A DNA stretch of 64,000 bases, from contig NC_064047.1 in NCBI RefSeq assembly GCF_932526225.1, positions 6,323,501-6,387,500 on the forward strand. Reading direction: 5' to 3'. The stretch comes from Nematostella vectensis. Taxonomy: Eukaryota; Cnidaria; Anthozoa; Actiniaria; Edwardsiidae. A program made the position numbers and the translations under genes. Below the pieces are notes generated by a model that worked only from the letters and a program-made list of their open reading frames with translations, did not search any database and was not told the DNA's origin. This document shows, piece by piece, positions 9,799 to 21,500 of this stretch; position 1 is the first letter of the stretch, and each line of letters begins with the position of its first letter.

Positions 9799-11154
9799 AT
9801 GCGGCTTTTAACAAAAGCAAGAATGGCTCGTAGAACAACATCCAAACGAAGGACACTCTCGGTGGCGTTGCTTGGACTAATTGTACTTAAATCATCTTTA
9901 TATGTTATACAGTATTACAATGAGAGATTCTACCGGGAAAGTATCGCGGGGAAACCTGCCATCGGGCGAAGATCAACAAATACAGGATCAACAGAGAATA
10001 TCAAAACAATATCAGCCCAGATGCAAGAGTTAAACTTTACGGATTTTCAAGATCACCGCAGAAAAATGCTTATTTTGTATTGGTCCGGTGTTAGAGGCCA
10101 CAAAGTCCCTGTTCAGAAAACAGGAGTAAATCACTCGCATTTTTGGCCATTTTTCTACGCAGGGGGGAAGGGCGAGTGCCCAGTGACATGCGAGTTATCT
10201 AGCGACCCGAAAAGGGCGAAAGATGCGAGCGCTTTTGTCGTACACGCAAGGGAACCCGATATTTGGAATCTACCGCCGTTAGAACATCTCGCGCCTTGGA
10301 TCCTTCAGACGAACGAAAACCCCGTGTACACTCCCTCACTCACAGACGCCAAACTCATGTCAAAGTTTAATCTCTTGGTGGGCTATCGACTGGATTCAGA
10401 TTTCCCTGCGCCAATTAACCCGATGCCTGATCTAAGCGCCCCTGTTCCGTTTGATAAACGCCTTGGCGGAGTACTGGCGGTCTTTTCAAAGTGTGAGCCC
10501 GTGCGTACGGAATACATGCGTCAGCTTATGCGCTACATTCAGGTCGATTCTTATGGCGCTTGCCTCAGGAATAAAGACGGGTTAATCGGACTGTATGGAA
10601 AAAGAGACAATAAATACGTTTTTAAGCAGCACAAGCTGATTCTGTCTCGTTATTACAAGTTCTCGTTAGTGTTCATGAATCAAGATTGTGATTATTTCGT
10701 CGATGATAGATTGTATCATTCTCTGACTTCCGGTTCCGTTCCCGTGTACATGGGCTCTGACAAAGTCGACCAGTTCCTGCCAGGAAACTTGAAGAACTCC
10801 ATCATCAAAGTTAGCGATTTTAAAGGGCCTAAAGAGCTCGCCGAGTATTTGAACTACCTCATGACAAACGAGACTGCGTATAATAAATATTTGGAATGGA
10901 AGTGGAAAGGACTCGGGGAAATCCGGAATACCACAATAGGACAATGGTGGTTACCCAGATACCCGTTGTTCTGTCAGGTTTGTATGGCGCTGGCCAAGGG
11001 TAAACTGCACTTCGGGCTCAAGGTGCAAACGTGCCGGCCGCGGACATACGAGGACTGGGGACTAGAGGATCCCACCCTCCCATACGTGGACTATTATACG
11101 CTGGGTATTTATCTGATATTCGGGATTGTAGTTTTGTGGACTCTTGTGCTTTAA
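9799..11154 (+). CDS. GT10 alpha-1,3-fucosyltransferase-like protein, single exon
   Basis: An intronless open frame of 451 residues. The true start is taken as ATG at 9799; the GTG just before it is not a eukaryotic start. Residues 1-20 are basic and 21-40 are hydrophobic, giving a type II Golgi signal anchor. The C-terminal half carries the glycosyltransferase-family-10 signature around residues 285-320: YKFSLVFMNQDCDYFVDDRL followed by SGSVPVYMGS. The family transfers fucose from GDP-fucose to N-acetylglucosamine or peptide O-linked acceptors. The CPVTCE segment and the ending of the domain recall the FUT10/FUT11 branch, but I cannot settle the subfamily. An unusual second hydrophobic segment, roughly residues 433-451, forms the extreme C-terminus. 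Being single-exon among split neighbours hints at an ancient retrocopy, though many metazoan fucosyltransferases are intron-poor. Confidence 0.87.
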   Translation: MRLLTKARMARRTTSKRRTLSVALLGLIVLKSSLYVIQYYNERFYRESIAGKPAIGRRSTNTGSTENIKTISAQMQELNFTDFQDHRRKMLILYWSGVRGHKVPVQKTGVNHSHFWPFFYAGGKGECPVTCELSSDPKRAKDASAFVVHAREPDIWNLPPLEHLAPWILQTNENPVYTPSLTDAKLMSKFNLLVGYRLDSDFPAPINPMPDLSAPVPFDKRLGGVLAVFSKCEPVRTEYMRQLMRYIQVDSYGACLRNKDGLIGLYGKRDNKYVFKQHKLILSRYYKFSLVFMNQDCDYFVDDRLYHSLTSGSVPVYMGSDKVDQFLPGNLKNSIIKVSDFKGPKELAEYLNYLMTNETAYNKYLEWKWKGLGEIRNTTIGQWWLPRYPLFCQVCMALAKGKLHFGLKVQTCRPRTYEDWGLEDPTLPYVDYYTLGIYLIFGIVVLWTLVL

Positions 11155-12796
11155 GTTGGATAGCAAACACCTTTATAAAGAGAACAGTGCTCTTGTGACT
11201 TTAGGAAAAGGGATATTAAATATATTGATTTGCGCTCTGTGTAGTAAGTGTAAAAGTCACTGAGGTTATTATCGAAAACTCTGTTTTCATAAAAAAACGT
11301 CTAGTTTTCAGTTTAGTCTTTTGCTTGGGGATATTTTAAGGCTGACAATGTTGAATCTTAGGCTGGACGTTCGTCTAAAAAGAGTATTAGAGTATTACAA
11401 AGTTCAATCACGACTCGAAAATTTCTGAAATTTCCATAAAGATTTTACTAAGGGCTTTTTAATACAAAGCACTGACTAAAAACTATCATAAAGACCCATT
11501 TTATGTAATGCAATCTCTTGGCGTCTTTTCACAAATATGCTTTTCTCATAGTCTTGTGAGCCTGACCTCCTAATGCACTCTTGTCAACGTTTTTCTTTTT
11601 TTAATTTTTAGTTCGGCTACCTGGTTATTATTTTTTTAGGTGACCCTTACAGGGGCTGGTCTAGAATTTCAAAATGGGGATGGATAAGTGGTCCAGTGGT
11701 TCTAGGTTGGTCACATAGATCTTACTCGCGACAGCAAAGTCAAGCAGGCAAAGGCGAATGGACAGTACCTCCCGTCTCTCAGACATTTATTTTTTTCAAA
11801 CAAAGTTAATTCATTTTTTTTTACTGAAAAAGGGGTTAGATATCCACCCACCCACCCCCTCCCCCCCCTGTATCCGGCCCTGCCTTAACTACCAGACTAA
11901 AGTACCAGATTTGCAGCCCTTGTTCGCGTGTCAGCATAATGCAAATTTATTACCCCTATTCAGACTGGGCCCTGGGGAGTGGGGAGTTTGTGACTGGAGC
12001 TTAAAGCTCCCCCCTCCCCTCTCCTTTCCTCTTGTTTTCTCTCCGTACCTTTTAAGCCATCTTTGAGTATGCAACTCACGGACTGATCAACCGCATAAAA
12101 ATATTGTCACGTCCCATTTTGGGCCTGCCAGAGATAATGATGTCATAATAAAGACGTCATACCGAGTCTCACAAAGCATCCATTTCAATCGTCTTTTTCA
12201 AGGAAGAAACTGAGATACTTCCACCGAAATATCGTTAGTAAGGTATTTGGCTTGCATGTTTTTTTTTTTTTTAAAGTTTAAAAACAAACCAGGTCGTGTT
12301 TTGAAATGTAAACAATGGCAAAGGAATGTTTCATCGACTTTCTTTAATAGCCTGCAAGGCAGTCGTTTACCCAATTACACCGCATAATAGATGTTTCTTT
12401 ATGTATCAAAATTTAATCGTGGATGTATTTTTGGCAGAAACCATTGTGTGTTATTAATGTAAGCAATAACAGAGTATTGGATGGTTAACATTCTTTAAAA
12501 CCGCCACGGCAAAAAATGATCCTACCGGGTGCTACCGCCCATAAAATCATCAATGAGGTGATGTGACCAAGGTAAGGAAGTTTGTATCCGAATGTTCATA
12601 TCATCCGTCCCGTCTGTGATTAACGTCCATATTTGCTTGACAGGATGAGGTTAAATCGCTCCGTAACGGTCATGCTTACGTCATCACGCCATAAAAGGCT
12701 TGACTACGAAATTCTATGGGTCGCTCGCAGTTTTAGCGGAACAACACGCTTGAAGTCGTATTCCTACACTGATGGGTTCCGCATGGCCTAAAATAG
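11155..12796. other. Intergenic region, no gene seen
   Basis: AT-rich sequence after the fucosyltransferase. It contains a pyrimidine/C-rich stretch (11845-11880, 12008-12035) typical of the dispersed low-complexity repeats of this window and short poly-T runs. No open frame with splice signals or family resemblance was found. Confidence 0.6.
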
Positions 12797-12804
12797 TATT
12801 TAAG
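12797..12804 (+). promoter_or_regulatory. Possible TATA box for the 12860 gene
   Basis: TATTTAAG lies 56-63 bp upstream of the ATG at 12860, a spacing that would place the transcription start near 12828-12835 and leave a short leader. This is inference from position and sequence only. Confidence 0.4.
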
Positions 12805-12859
12805 AGCGCTGTCCGAAAGCTAGAACCAAGACGTCTTGATAAACAGAAAGGAATCCAGT

Positions 12860-14530
12860 ATGGGTAACGTTTTAGAATCCATACAGCCGTGTGAATGTCC
12901 CCATGAGAAGCCAGAGAGACGAGAGGGGAGTAGCGAAGAGAAAATCATTGACTTAGATGCGCGGAATTGGGTAAAGAGACTATACGAGGCAACGGACGTT
13001 TGGCCAAAATCTAGCTGCAAAGAAGCCATCGGATGCAATCAGTGCAATGATAGGTATGATGCAGAACGCACTAGGATAATTAAATTATACGTACTTTTAA
13101 TGAAAGGTACAAATAGTTTTTTGCGATAGCTAACAGCACGAGCAGGAAAGCATCAAAATATATTGAATAATTTTCTTTTAGCATTCAAAGAACTTTAGAG
13201 AGTTTGCGGGAGTATGCAATTTTGAGTACGGATAAAAATATAGACAAAGTCTTTTTGTTTGGTAGGCGCGCGGTGACGCAAAATACTCGCAACAAAACAA
13301 TAGAGAACTATTTGTTTACATGAGTAAATATAGGTGTGAAAAAAGGCTAGGTCTCTAATGGAATTTCAATACATTTGTCCTTACAAATTAGCACTCATCT
13401 AAATCAATAAAACCTTTAAATGAATAGAGGTAATGCATCCGTAATGTGAATCTTACCCTTCTTAAGACGCTATTGGCCTCAGCCTGATCTGTGAGAAGGT
13501 GAGGGCATATCCATACTAGAGGGAGTTTATATGTTCAGAGTTCAGAGTTTATATGGCGCGGAGAATGAACAGCTATTTATAATATTTTCTTTACATAGAT
13601 TTAACCTATTATGTCCGACATAACAACAATGACTTATTACTCATCATTATGCTTTTGGCCACTACTTCCTTGAAGGGTTTCCAAGAGCAAATCTGTCAGT
13701 CCAAAGAACTGATAGACCTTGATAAGAGTAGCATCATAACTCCCGGATAATTTCGTTCACTAAGTCCCACCATGCAGTCGTTCTGGGTCAGTATACCGGG
13801 TTATGTTCTCAGTTTAACAATAGAAGGCTTCTCTGCAGAAGTTGGGGTCTTACGCAAAACGACGACGGCAAAAATAAATATTTGGCGTAGCGCAAAAATA
13901 TAAACAATTCTAGGCACACCTAGACCCAGGCCCTAACGCTTTAGATAATCACACGCGGGGTAGCCCCATGTTCTTTTAGGGGCCGACCATTAATCCTGCG
14001 CACCCACAAATCTCCATTCCCTCCCCCCCCCCCCCCTCTCAAAAAGTCAAATGGTCGGCCCCTTGGATAATTCAGAAAAAACGACAACCATTGATTAATT
14101 ATGCCGATTGCCGAAATCTTATCTAATCTAATTTATCAAGGCGTGTACACAGGGAGGTGCGCGCGAACCCCAACTCCCCCTCCCCCCCACGGATCTTGGA
14201 TGTCCCTTGCTATAACAGCACATTTATTTATCTCCATTTCTGATGAACAGATACCAAGATACCCTGGGCTCAAATTCTGATGACATTGACGTCAATTCCC
14301 GAAAACAAAACCTCGAAAAAAGAACTTGTAGCAGCAGAGAAAGAGTAAATTATATCAGAATGAAATACAAACTCGCTGAAAGGGACTATAACTCGAGGAA
14401 GTACTCAGCTGAACATTTACTTGACCTAACTCTAGCAAAACAGGAAAGAGAAAAAGGAAGACGGAGAAAAAAGGAACGAAAAGAGAAGTATGCGAATATG
14501 ATGTCGGGAGTAATCGTGCTGCAAAAATAA
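12860..14530 (+). CDS. Two-exon gene, small basic protein of unknown function
   Basis: Exon 1 runs from ATG (12860) to 13053, with donor GTATGA. Exon 2 starts at 14251 after a GAACAG acceptor and ends in TAA at 14530. The junction restores an Arg codon and gives CNDR-YQDTLGSNSDD, a smooth frame of 157 residues. The protein begins MGNVLESIQPCECPHEK. Glycine at position 2 suggests possible N-myristoylation, but position 6 is Glu rather than the preferred Ser/Thr, and nearby cysteines could be lipid- or metal-linked. A second cysteine pair (CKEAIGCNQC) lies just before the junction. The C-terminal 60 residues are Lys/Arg/Glu-rich and likely a charged helix or coiled coil. I do not recognise the family. 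The intron (13054-14250) contains a hairpin element at 13976-14065. Confidence 0.6.
13976..14065. mobile_element. Miniature hairpin element in intron
   Basis: GGGGCCGACCATT at 13979-13991 is matched by its exact complement at 14050-14062. About 58 bp lie between, including a long C run. The layout is that of a tiny inverted-repeat element or fold-back repeat. Confidence 0.6.
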
Positions 14531-15542
14531 CAAACCACAAACTCTCTTTAATTAAACCAATTAATTACAAATAAATACCGAGGGTGTGGGCCGTGCGAGA
14601 GCTCAAGTACTCAAGAACTGAGAGCGAAGCCTTAAAACGCGACCTTAAAACAATGGAAAAATTCGATGCTTCATAGGTTCGTGTATGGCCTAAGAAAACG
14701 AGTACAACTGACACATTTATTATACAGCGTTTTGCGTTTTTATCGAGTTTCTTTGTTTTAGAAAGGGCTGTAGTCAGGTTATAGGGTTATACAGGTTATG
14801 GGCCTTGTTACAAAGAGAGGGGCGGGTAAGAGTTAGCTGTCAATCACAATCATGCTCCTCCCCCTTTTTCAATATTTAATTTTCTCTTCAATATTATTCA
14901 ATATTGAAAAAAAAAAGAAGAAGAAGAGATGGATAGGTGAAATGGCGTTGAACAAGAATATACAAGGAGAGATTGGTCTTATTATAGGCTCTATCCCAGC
15001 AAATACAAGGTGCGAACGGCGAATAGCACTTGGAAAATGATAGTTCTATGCTTATGGGTTGTTAGTGTTTCGTAAGGATCAAGCTGATAAATAAACTCCA
15101 GACATGCCAGAACAATACATTAATGACCGATAATGGGTAATCGCTCGATTTATATATATAATTTCTGCATTTAGTAGAAATATGTATCTATCTATCCCTA
15201 TTCCATTTGCCAGTTTCCCGCGTCTCAAGAATTGCTGATCATTAAAGACACAACAAGTTAAAAAAAACATTTATGTTCGCATATTTATTTTCTCTCCACT
15301 ACATAACCAGCACCGAATAAAATACTCAAGAAAAAAAAACTGTCAGTTCACTTTTCATTTAATCACCTTCGACCTTTATAGAAAGAACTACAAATGATTT
15401 GACAATATTATTCCAATTTACATTAACTCTGTAATATTTAGAACTGAAAATATACACTATCCTGGATGCATTTTCGAGTGTATAATCCTGAGAAATCAAA
15501 TCAAAGGAACTAAGAGATCTTCTAGCACGCTTGTTAATGCTT
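14531..15542. other. Convergent intergenic region, possible poly(A) signal
   Basis: This lies between the 3' ends of the plus-strand 12860 gene and the minus-strand collagen gene. No coding exon is visible. On the minus strand an AATAAA (15289-15284) lies about 255 bases past the collagen stop codon and is a candidate polyadenylation signal. Confidence 0.45.
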
Positions 15543-18500
15543 CTATTCGGCGGGGCACTCCCAATAGTGGAGCTCACAGACAAGTGCCCTGTGGTGAGGT
15601 CTGGGCGGACGGGTGGGCTTTGGAGGCTTGGTCGGCCGGTTCCACCAATGCCTTGATACCTCGTTTTCATCCATCTCTTCGTCATCTGCAACTCGTCCTC
15701 TTTTACCATTAGTCCGCTGACACTCGCAGTTGTAGAGCGCTGTCTCAACCGGGGCAAGGCGATTGATGCTGCGCATGTTCGAAGAACACGTGACCCCAAC
15801 AACCACGTGACCCTAAATGACATAAAATGGCAAGGGGCGTGAGACAAGATAGTAATATGCATAAAGATAATTGTAGTTAAGAGCAGGTGGTCTGTCATCG
15901 CGATGAGATGATTTTGTGATGAGTGAATCACCACGCCTACTCATGCCTTGTCGCTGTCACTAAAATCTAACTCAAAAGAAAAAGGCATACACCTATTTCA
16001 AATAAGATTGCATTTGAACCCATGTATTGAAACACATTGGCTCATTGATAACTTATAAAGGGCTACATCCTGGTCTCTGATGGCATTTGAACCCATGTAT
16101 TGAAACACATTGGCTCATTGATAACTTATAAAGGGCTACATCCTGGTCTCTGATGGCATTTGAACCCATGTATTGAAACACATTGGCTCATTGATAACTT
16201 ATAAAGGGCTACATCCGGGTCTCTGATGGCTAGAGAGTGTTTACATGTACATAGAAGAATGGCTTCCTAGAAATAGATTTCTTTTTGTTTTCGCTTATTT
16301 GCTTATTTACTTGATACCCATGAAGCACTGCAGGTTATGACACACTCTGAGTTCAGGCTTATTTAAAACAGCAGTATAAAACAAACCTTCGATGGTTCAA
16401 CAAGCGCAACGAACACTGGACGTCCGCCCTTCTGAGGTTTGCTCTTTACCAACCGGTGAAGACACCCTCTGAGGGCACTTATACCGCTCTCTCCTTTAGG
16501 ACCTCTTGGACCTAGCGCGCCGATTGGCCCTTGTGGTCCCTGGGACCCTTTTGAGCCCTGCTCTCCCTGGTCCCCTTTAGGCCCCTGTTGGCCTTGTGGT
16601 CCCGGGTCTCCCTTAAGTCCTTGTTCACCTTGGGGCCCGCGAGGTCCTGGAATTCTGCTGTTGTTTACAGCCTGTGAGTTCAGATATACAGTCAGTGCCC
16701 TCCGGAGAGCCTATTTGGCTTAGAAACACGGGCCACACAAGCTCATCATTGTACGTATGAAATAAAATTATAATTTGCTCCCGTTTCGTTGTGTTTTTAT
16801 GTTTACTACAAACTAAAGGCCACAACGTTACATTAGCCTATTATGATTTTATTCATCCATACAGCGAGCTTGGGTGACCTGCGCTAGGCAAACCTTTCAT
16901 GTTTTGTTCCAAAATACGTGCAAATTACCCATATCAATTGTTTCATGTTCATTTGAGTATGGAAGATGCCCGAAGCCAAAGGTAGTGGGATCGAATCCAG
17001 GTGAGGAGATGTTCGGAATTTTTAGAGTTATAAAAACCCAAGCTGGCTCACTACGTTAGGGACTTTGGATCCCACGTCTTTACGGTTACGGGCGTTAAGC
17101 CCGAGGTCCCGCCTCTTGCACATTACTTTTCTGTATTTGGGAAGAAGCGCTCGACCTCTCCCTTGTTCATTTGCATATATATTTACACTTGAAACAACAT
17201 TTAAAAAGACAGCGTTTGCCCTTGGTCTTAGTTACACTTATGCCACACAAGGCTCCCTATACCATATAAGGGTTCATATACCTTATAAGGGATCCTGTGT
17301 CACCAATTAAGAGTTCCTATACCATATAAGGGTTACTATAGCATATATTAAGTGGTGCTATACCATAAAAGGGATCCTATACCACATAAGGGATCCTATA
17401 CCATATAAAGGATTCTATACCATATAAGGGATTCTTTACCATATAAGGGTTCCTATCTAACACCGATACAACAGCACCTCTCACCATTATCATGTCTTGA
17501 AGTCTCGAACTTGTGGAATCGACCTTGCTATCAAGCGTGGCCACTGAGCTCGTCAACTGATTGGTCGCTGTAGTCAACTGTGAGATCACCAAGATATATA
17601 AATCACGTGATGGAAATAAGCTAACTATATTATTTGATAGAAAATGGGTGATGTAGCTTAATAAGCCGATACTTAAAAAGGTTAATGGGAGACCTTTCAG
17701 ATTATAGAAAAACCAGCGTGAGGCAAAACTAACAGAAAAATAATGTGATCCCCCCCAAAAAGCAAGTCAACTATTTCCTCTTATCTTGCTTTTGTAAGAT
17801 TGCGCATGTTTTTCTTTTTTTTGGGAACGCAAACAATGTGGATAGTCATCAAATATCTCAAATGGTTCAAAGAGACAGATTATGAACTGGACTAGCATAT
17901 TTGTTTATCATTCACGATGCTTTGAATCTGTAACAAATCATAACACGGAAAGTCCCGTAAATGGTCATTATGATCAACTGTATACTTTATCACCTGGGTT
18001 GCAAGAGCTGCCTGCTCTGTCTTGAATTCTTCTTTCGCTAGGTAAATCTGAAGAAAAATAGTTATGAAATGAATTTTAAATTCGGGAATAATTAGGGGGG
18101 CTTTCTTTAAAACAATTGAAGGATAACGCAATGTTGCCCGAACCAAAGGTAGAAAATGGAGTATGCGGACAAAAAAAATTACATGGTCAGTTTAGACTTG
18201 CCACTATGATCCCCATCATGCCTAAGTATAAGTTATGTCTCTCCGCAAATTTAAAGAAAAAGCATCGGTTATTTTTGGAAATATTTTGGAAAGTTCTTTA
18301 ACTACTGGTCTGTTAATATGTTAAATAACTCTAAATTGGTTACCGATAATTAAAACAGTAACCCATCAAATACGGATGATTAGATATTATCATCCGAAAA
18401 CATGAATGAAAACGGACGAGATTTGAGACTACTAGACGTCAATTTTATAACGATTAAAATAGCCTCCTCAATTTACCGTTCTTTCCAGTCCTACAAGCTG

Positions 18501-21500
18501 CTCGTTAATCATGTCCAGCTGTTTAGAAAGGAAAACAAAAACAAAAAATAAATAGTTTAAAAATATCATTTTAAAACGTCCCATACAATTTTAGAGTGAA
18601 GAAAAAAAAAAAAAACTGAACGAATAAATCAACATGAATCAACCACCCATCCTCGTTTCTATGTTAGGAGTTATTCGAAGTACCATGAGTTTCTAAGAGT
18701 GAAACAGAGCTCAGAGGGGGGGGGGGGGGGCACGATTCATTTCTCCGAGCAGTTAGCACAGCTCAGAAGCTAACTGTCAACACGGCGTTTATTAAGTGAG
18801 CGCACGGGCACGGGCGTAATAAAATTACAAGTGGGGAGGAGGTAAACCATGATGAGGGTGGAAAATCGTTATGGTTATGAATCACGGCTAAAACGGAATC
18901 AGATCAATCTGTGACAGCAACTTCAAGAAATTGGCTTTATTACAGATACATTCGGTAAACAAATTTAAGATAATATTTGATACACGAACATTTGGCCTGG
19001 TTTGCCCGTGGTGAGAGTACTTAGTTCTTTTGAATTCACGATTGCGTTACGCGTTACTCACCGTTGCCTTGTCACATACTCCTGGCAGGCCTTGTGGTCC
19101 GGGAGGTCCGGGTGGTCCCTAGATAAAATTTGATGTTTTATATGAAGAAAAAAATTTTTCAATCACGTTTTAAAATTAAGGTTTAAAAAAAAATACAAAC
19201 ATTCTCTGATCCAAATCGAAACCAAGGAGATAACTTCACCTCGAAACCGTAGAAGAATTTGTAGGAATGCAAGTAACCTAAATGATAATTGGTTAAATTT
19301 TGAATATATTATTTTTGAATATTGAAATATTTATTTGGAACAAATTTTACCTTGTCATTGATAAATCTAGTTTTTTTCTCCTATACTTTTCATATCAGGA
19401 AATAAAATAGCCTTTTAGTTTTTGTCGAAAGAGGTTACTTTCATATATGGAAAGTAATGATTTCCTTATTTGGAATACCGGCAAGTTCACGGTATGTTTT
19501 CAAGAAGACCATTTCGTAAACTATAATAACTTCTGATTGGAAGAGAAATGGAATGTTTATGACCAGCTTTGGTAAAATGAGATTGCAAGAAGCTAAGTTT
19601 TCTCGGTGCTAGACCTAAAATACATAACACATAATAATCAATCTTAGTTCAGTCAATTCCTTATTAGGACATTACACACCATATTTGGAATTCCGCTTTA
19701 TTTATTTATTATTTTATTTTTTTGTCGCTCTTGAACTGTGTAGGTCGAGAATTTCCACGTAGACTTGCAGGAATTCGTGTTTACTACCTACCATTTCGCT
19801 GGACGCTATTTTGAAATTTAGGCTCAGGTACCGGCGTTTTTAGAACATATCGGGTTTTCCGCGCGCTCTTTTGGGCTCTTTTAGACCATTTAGAAAAACA
19901 ACTGCCATTGATTTATATATTTAATATCTCCCCTCCCCCTCCCCCTCAAAAGGTATCTCATTACTTGTATGCCATCCTTGCCGTCTTTGCCATCACTCCC
20001 GTTATATCCCGGCGGCCCTTGCGGTCCCACAATACTCTCCCCGTCCTTTCCGTCTTTTCCGTCCTTCCCGGGTGCGCCGTCCTTACATTCACATGGGCAA
20101 CCGCTGCCCTCTGGAACAGTCGGTGCGGGCTCAATAGAAGATACACCTCGAATTAGCTGCAATTGAGGATGGAGCATGCGTAAATTAGTGCTTGTCGTTT
20201 TAATCCATAAAAGAAATAATTACAGTAGTTATAAATGTTAAACATATCAGTCAATCTTCTTTTAAAAAATGGCGTTTTTCTAGCTCGCTCGGTCATTTCC
20301 TAATTAGGAATTACATACCATATTTGAGAGTCCGCTTCAATATATTTTTTTTATTTTTTATCGCTCTAGAGCTTTGTAAGTCGATATTTTCCACGTAAAC
20401 TTGCAGGAATTCGGTTTACTACGATTTTGCTGGCAGCCATCTTCGATATGGAGCCTAGTCAACGTTTTAGAATATCACAGGTTTTCCCGCGCGCTCGCCC
20501 CAGGCTCTTTAAGACCATTTAGAACAACGACAGCCCATTTGATTGATATGCGGGCGGCGAACAAGGGGGGGGGGGGGGGGGGGGGTTGGTAAGATACCCA
20601 AATGGGTAGGAATCCCTTCTCTACTCAAGTATCGAAGATCTTAAGCATATCAATATTCGGGTGACCTTAAAACCCGCTCGGGCAATCTCTTGGAGGCCTG
20701 GGTCTAAGGACTTTATAGGATTAGTAAGAAAATGATTTGAACAAGCGAGCAAGTTTTGCTTAAAAATTTTTGCCGCGAGTCTCAAATTGACAGGAATCAG
20801 TATTTTTCACCATGTTTCCTGGAGATCGGGGAGCGGGAAAACTTCAGCTCTTCTAAATATGGGCATGGGCAATTTCCAACCTCAGAAAATATCAAAATTA
20901 GGCCCCTGTATATGAATGATCTTCAATCCAAAAATTTCGTCTCTGGATTTTGCCTCGAGCCCCTAGACCATTGATATCTAGCGTACAACTAATTCTGATT
21001 TTTTTTTTCGTGAAATGAAGTTTGATTTCCCCTTCTTTTCCTGACATAAAAGGGTGGATGGTCTTTCGGGGTTTCTCCAGCGAGCATATGTTCGTTTGTT
21101 AATGTCATAGTATAAGGAAGTGAGTCCGGGATAGCAAAGTGCCGGTAAGTGGATACTTTTTACAAATAAATGGCGGCTTCTTAAGGCAAACGGAAAACAT
21201 TGAACGTTTTATACCTTATGTACACTACCGAGAATTTTGCATTTAAGGCGGTTGATCTTCAAATTACGTTTTCAGTCATTTTTCGATATCTTCATTTATT
21301 CCATCTAGTTTAATTGACCTTTTCAAAAGTGTGTCAACTTATTCTCTTGGAGTTTTAATTGAAGACAATATTAAATTTTCCATTTTGTCATTTTTTATCC
21401 TGTCTTTAGACAGCTGCTTAACGAAACGCAAACAACAAGTTTGGGTATCTTCTCCCGAATATTCCATTTTGTTCAATTAACCCGTCATCATCGTTTTTGA

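Noticed and set aside
16011..16229. Regular repeats resembling a CRISPR array (also 24440-24805 and the 48-bp arrays)
   Set aside because: The units are contiguous tandem repeats without unique spacers, and the window is plainly eukaryotic with spliced genes.
16960..17060. Possible tRNA-derived SINE or tRNA gene (GGATCGAATCC B-box-like motif)
   Set aside because: No A-box at the right distance, no cloverleaf arms that pair, and no terminal tail. A single B-box match is weak evidence.
19908..20166. Plus-strand open frames opposite collagen exon 2
   Set aside because: Gly-X-Y coding sequence is periodic, so the antisense frames stay open; the minus strand gives GKDGKDG repeats with proper splice sites.
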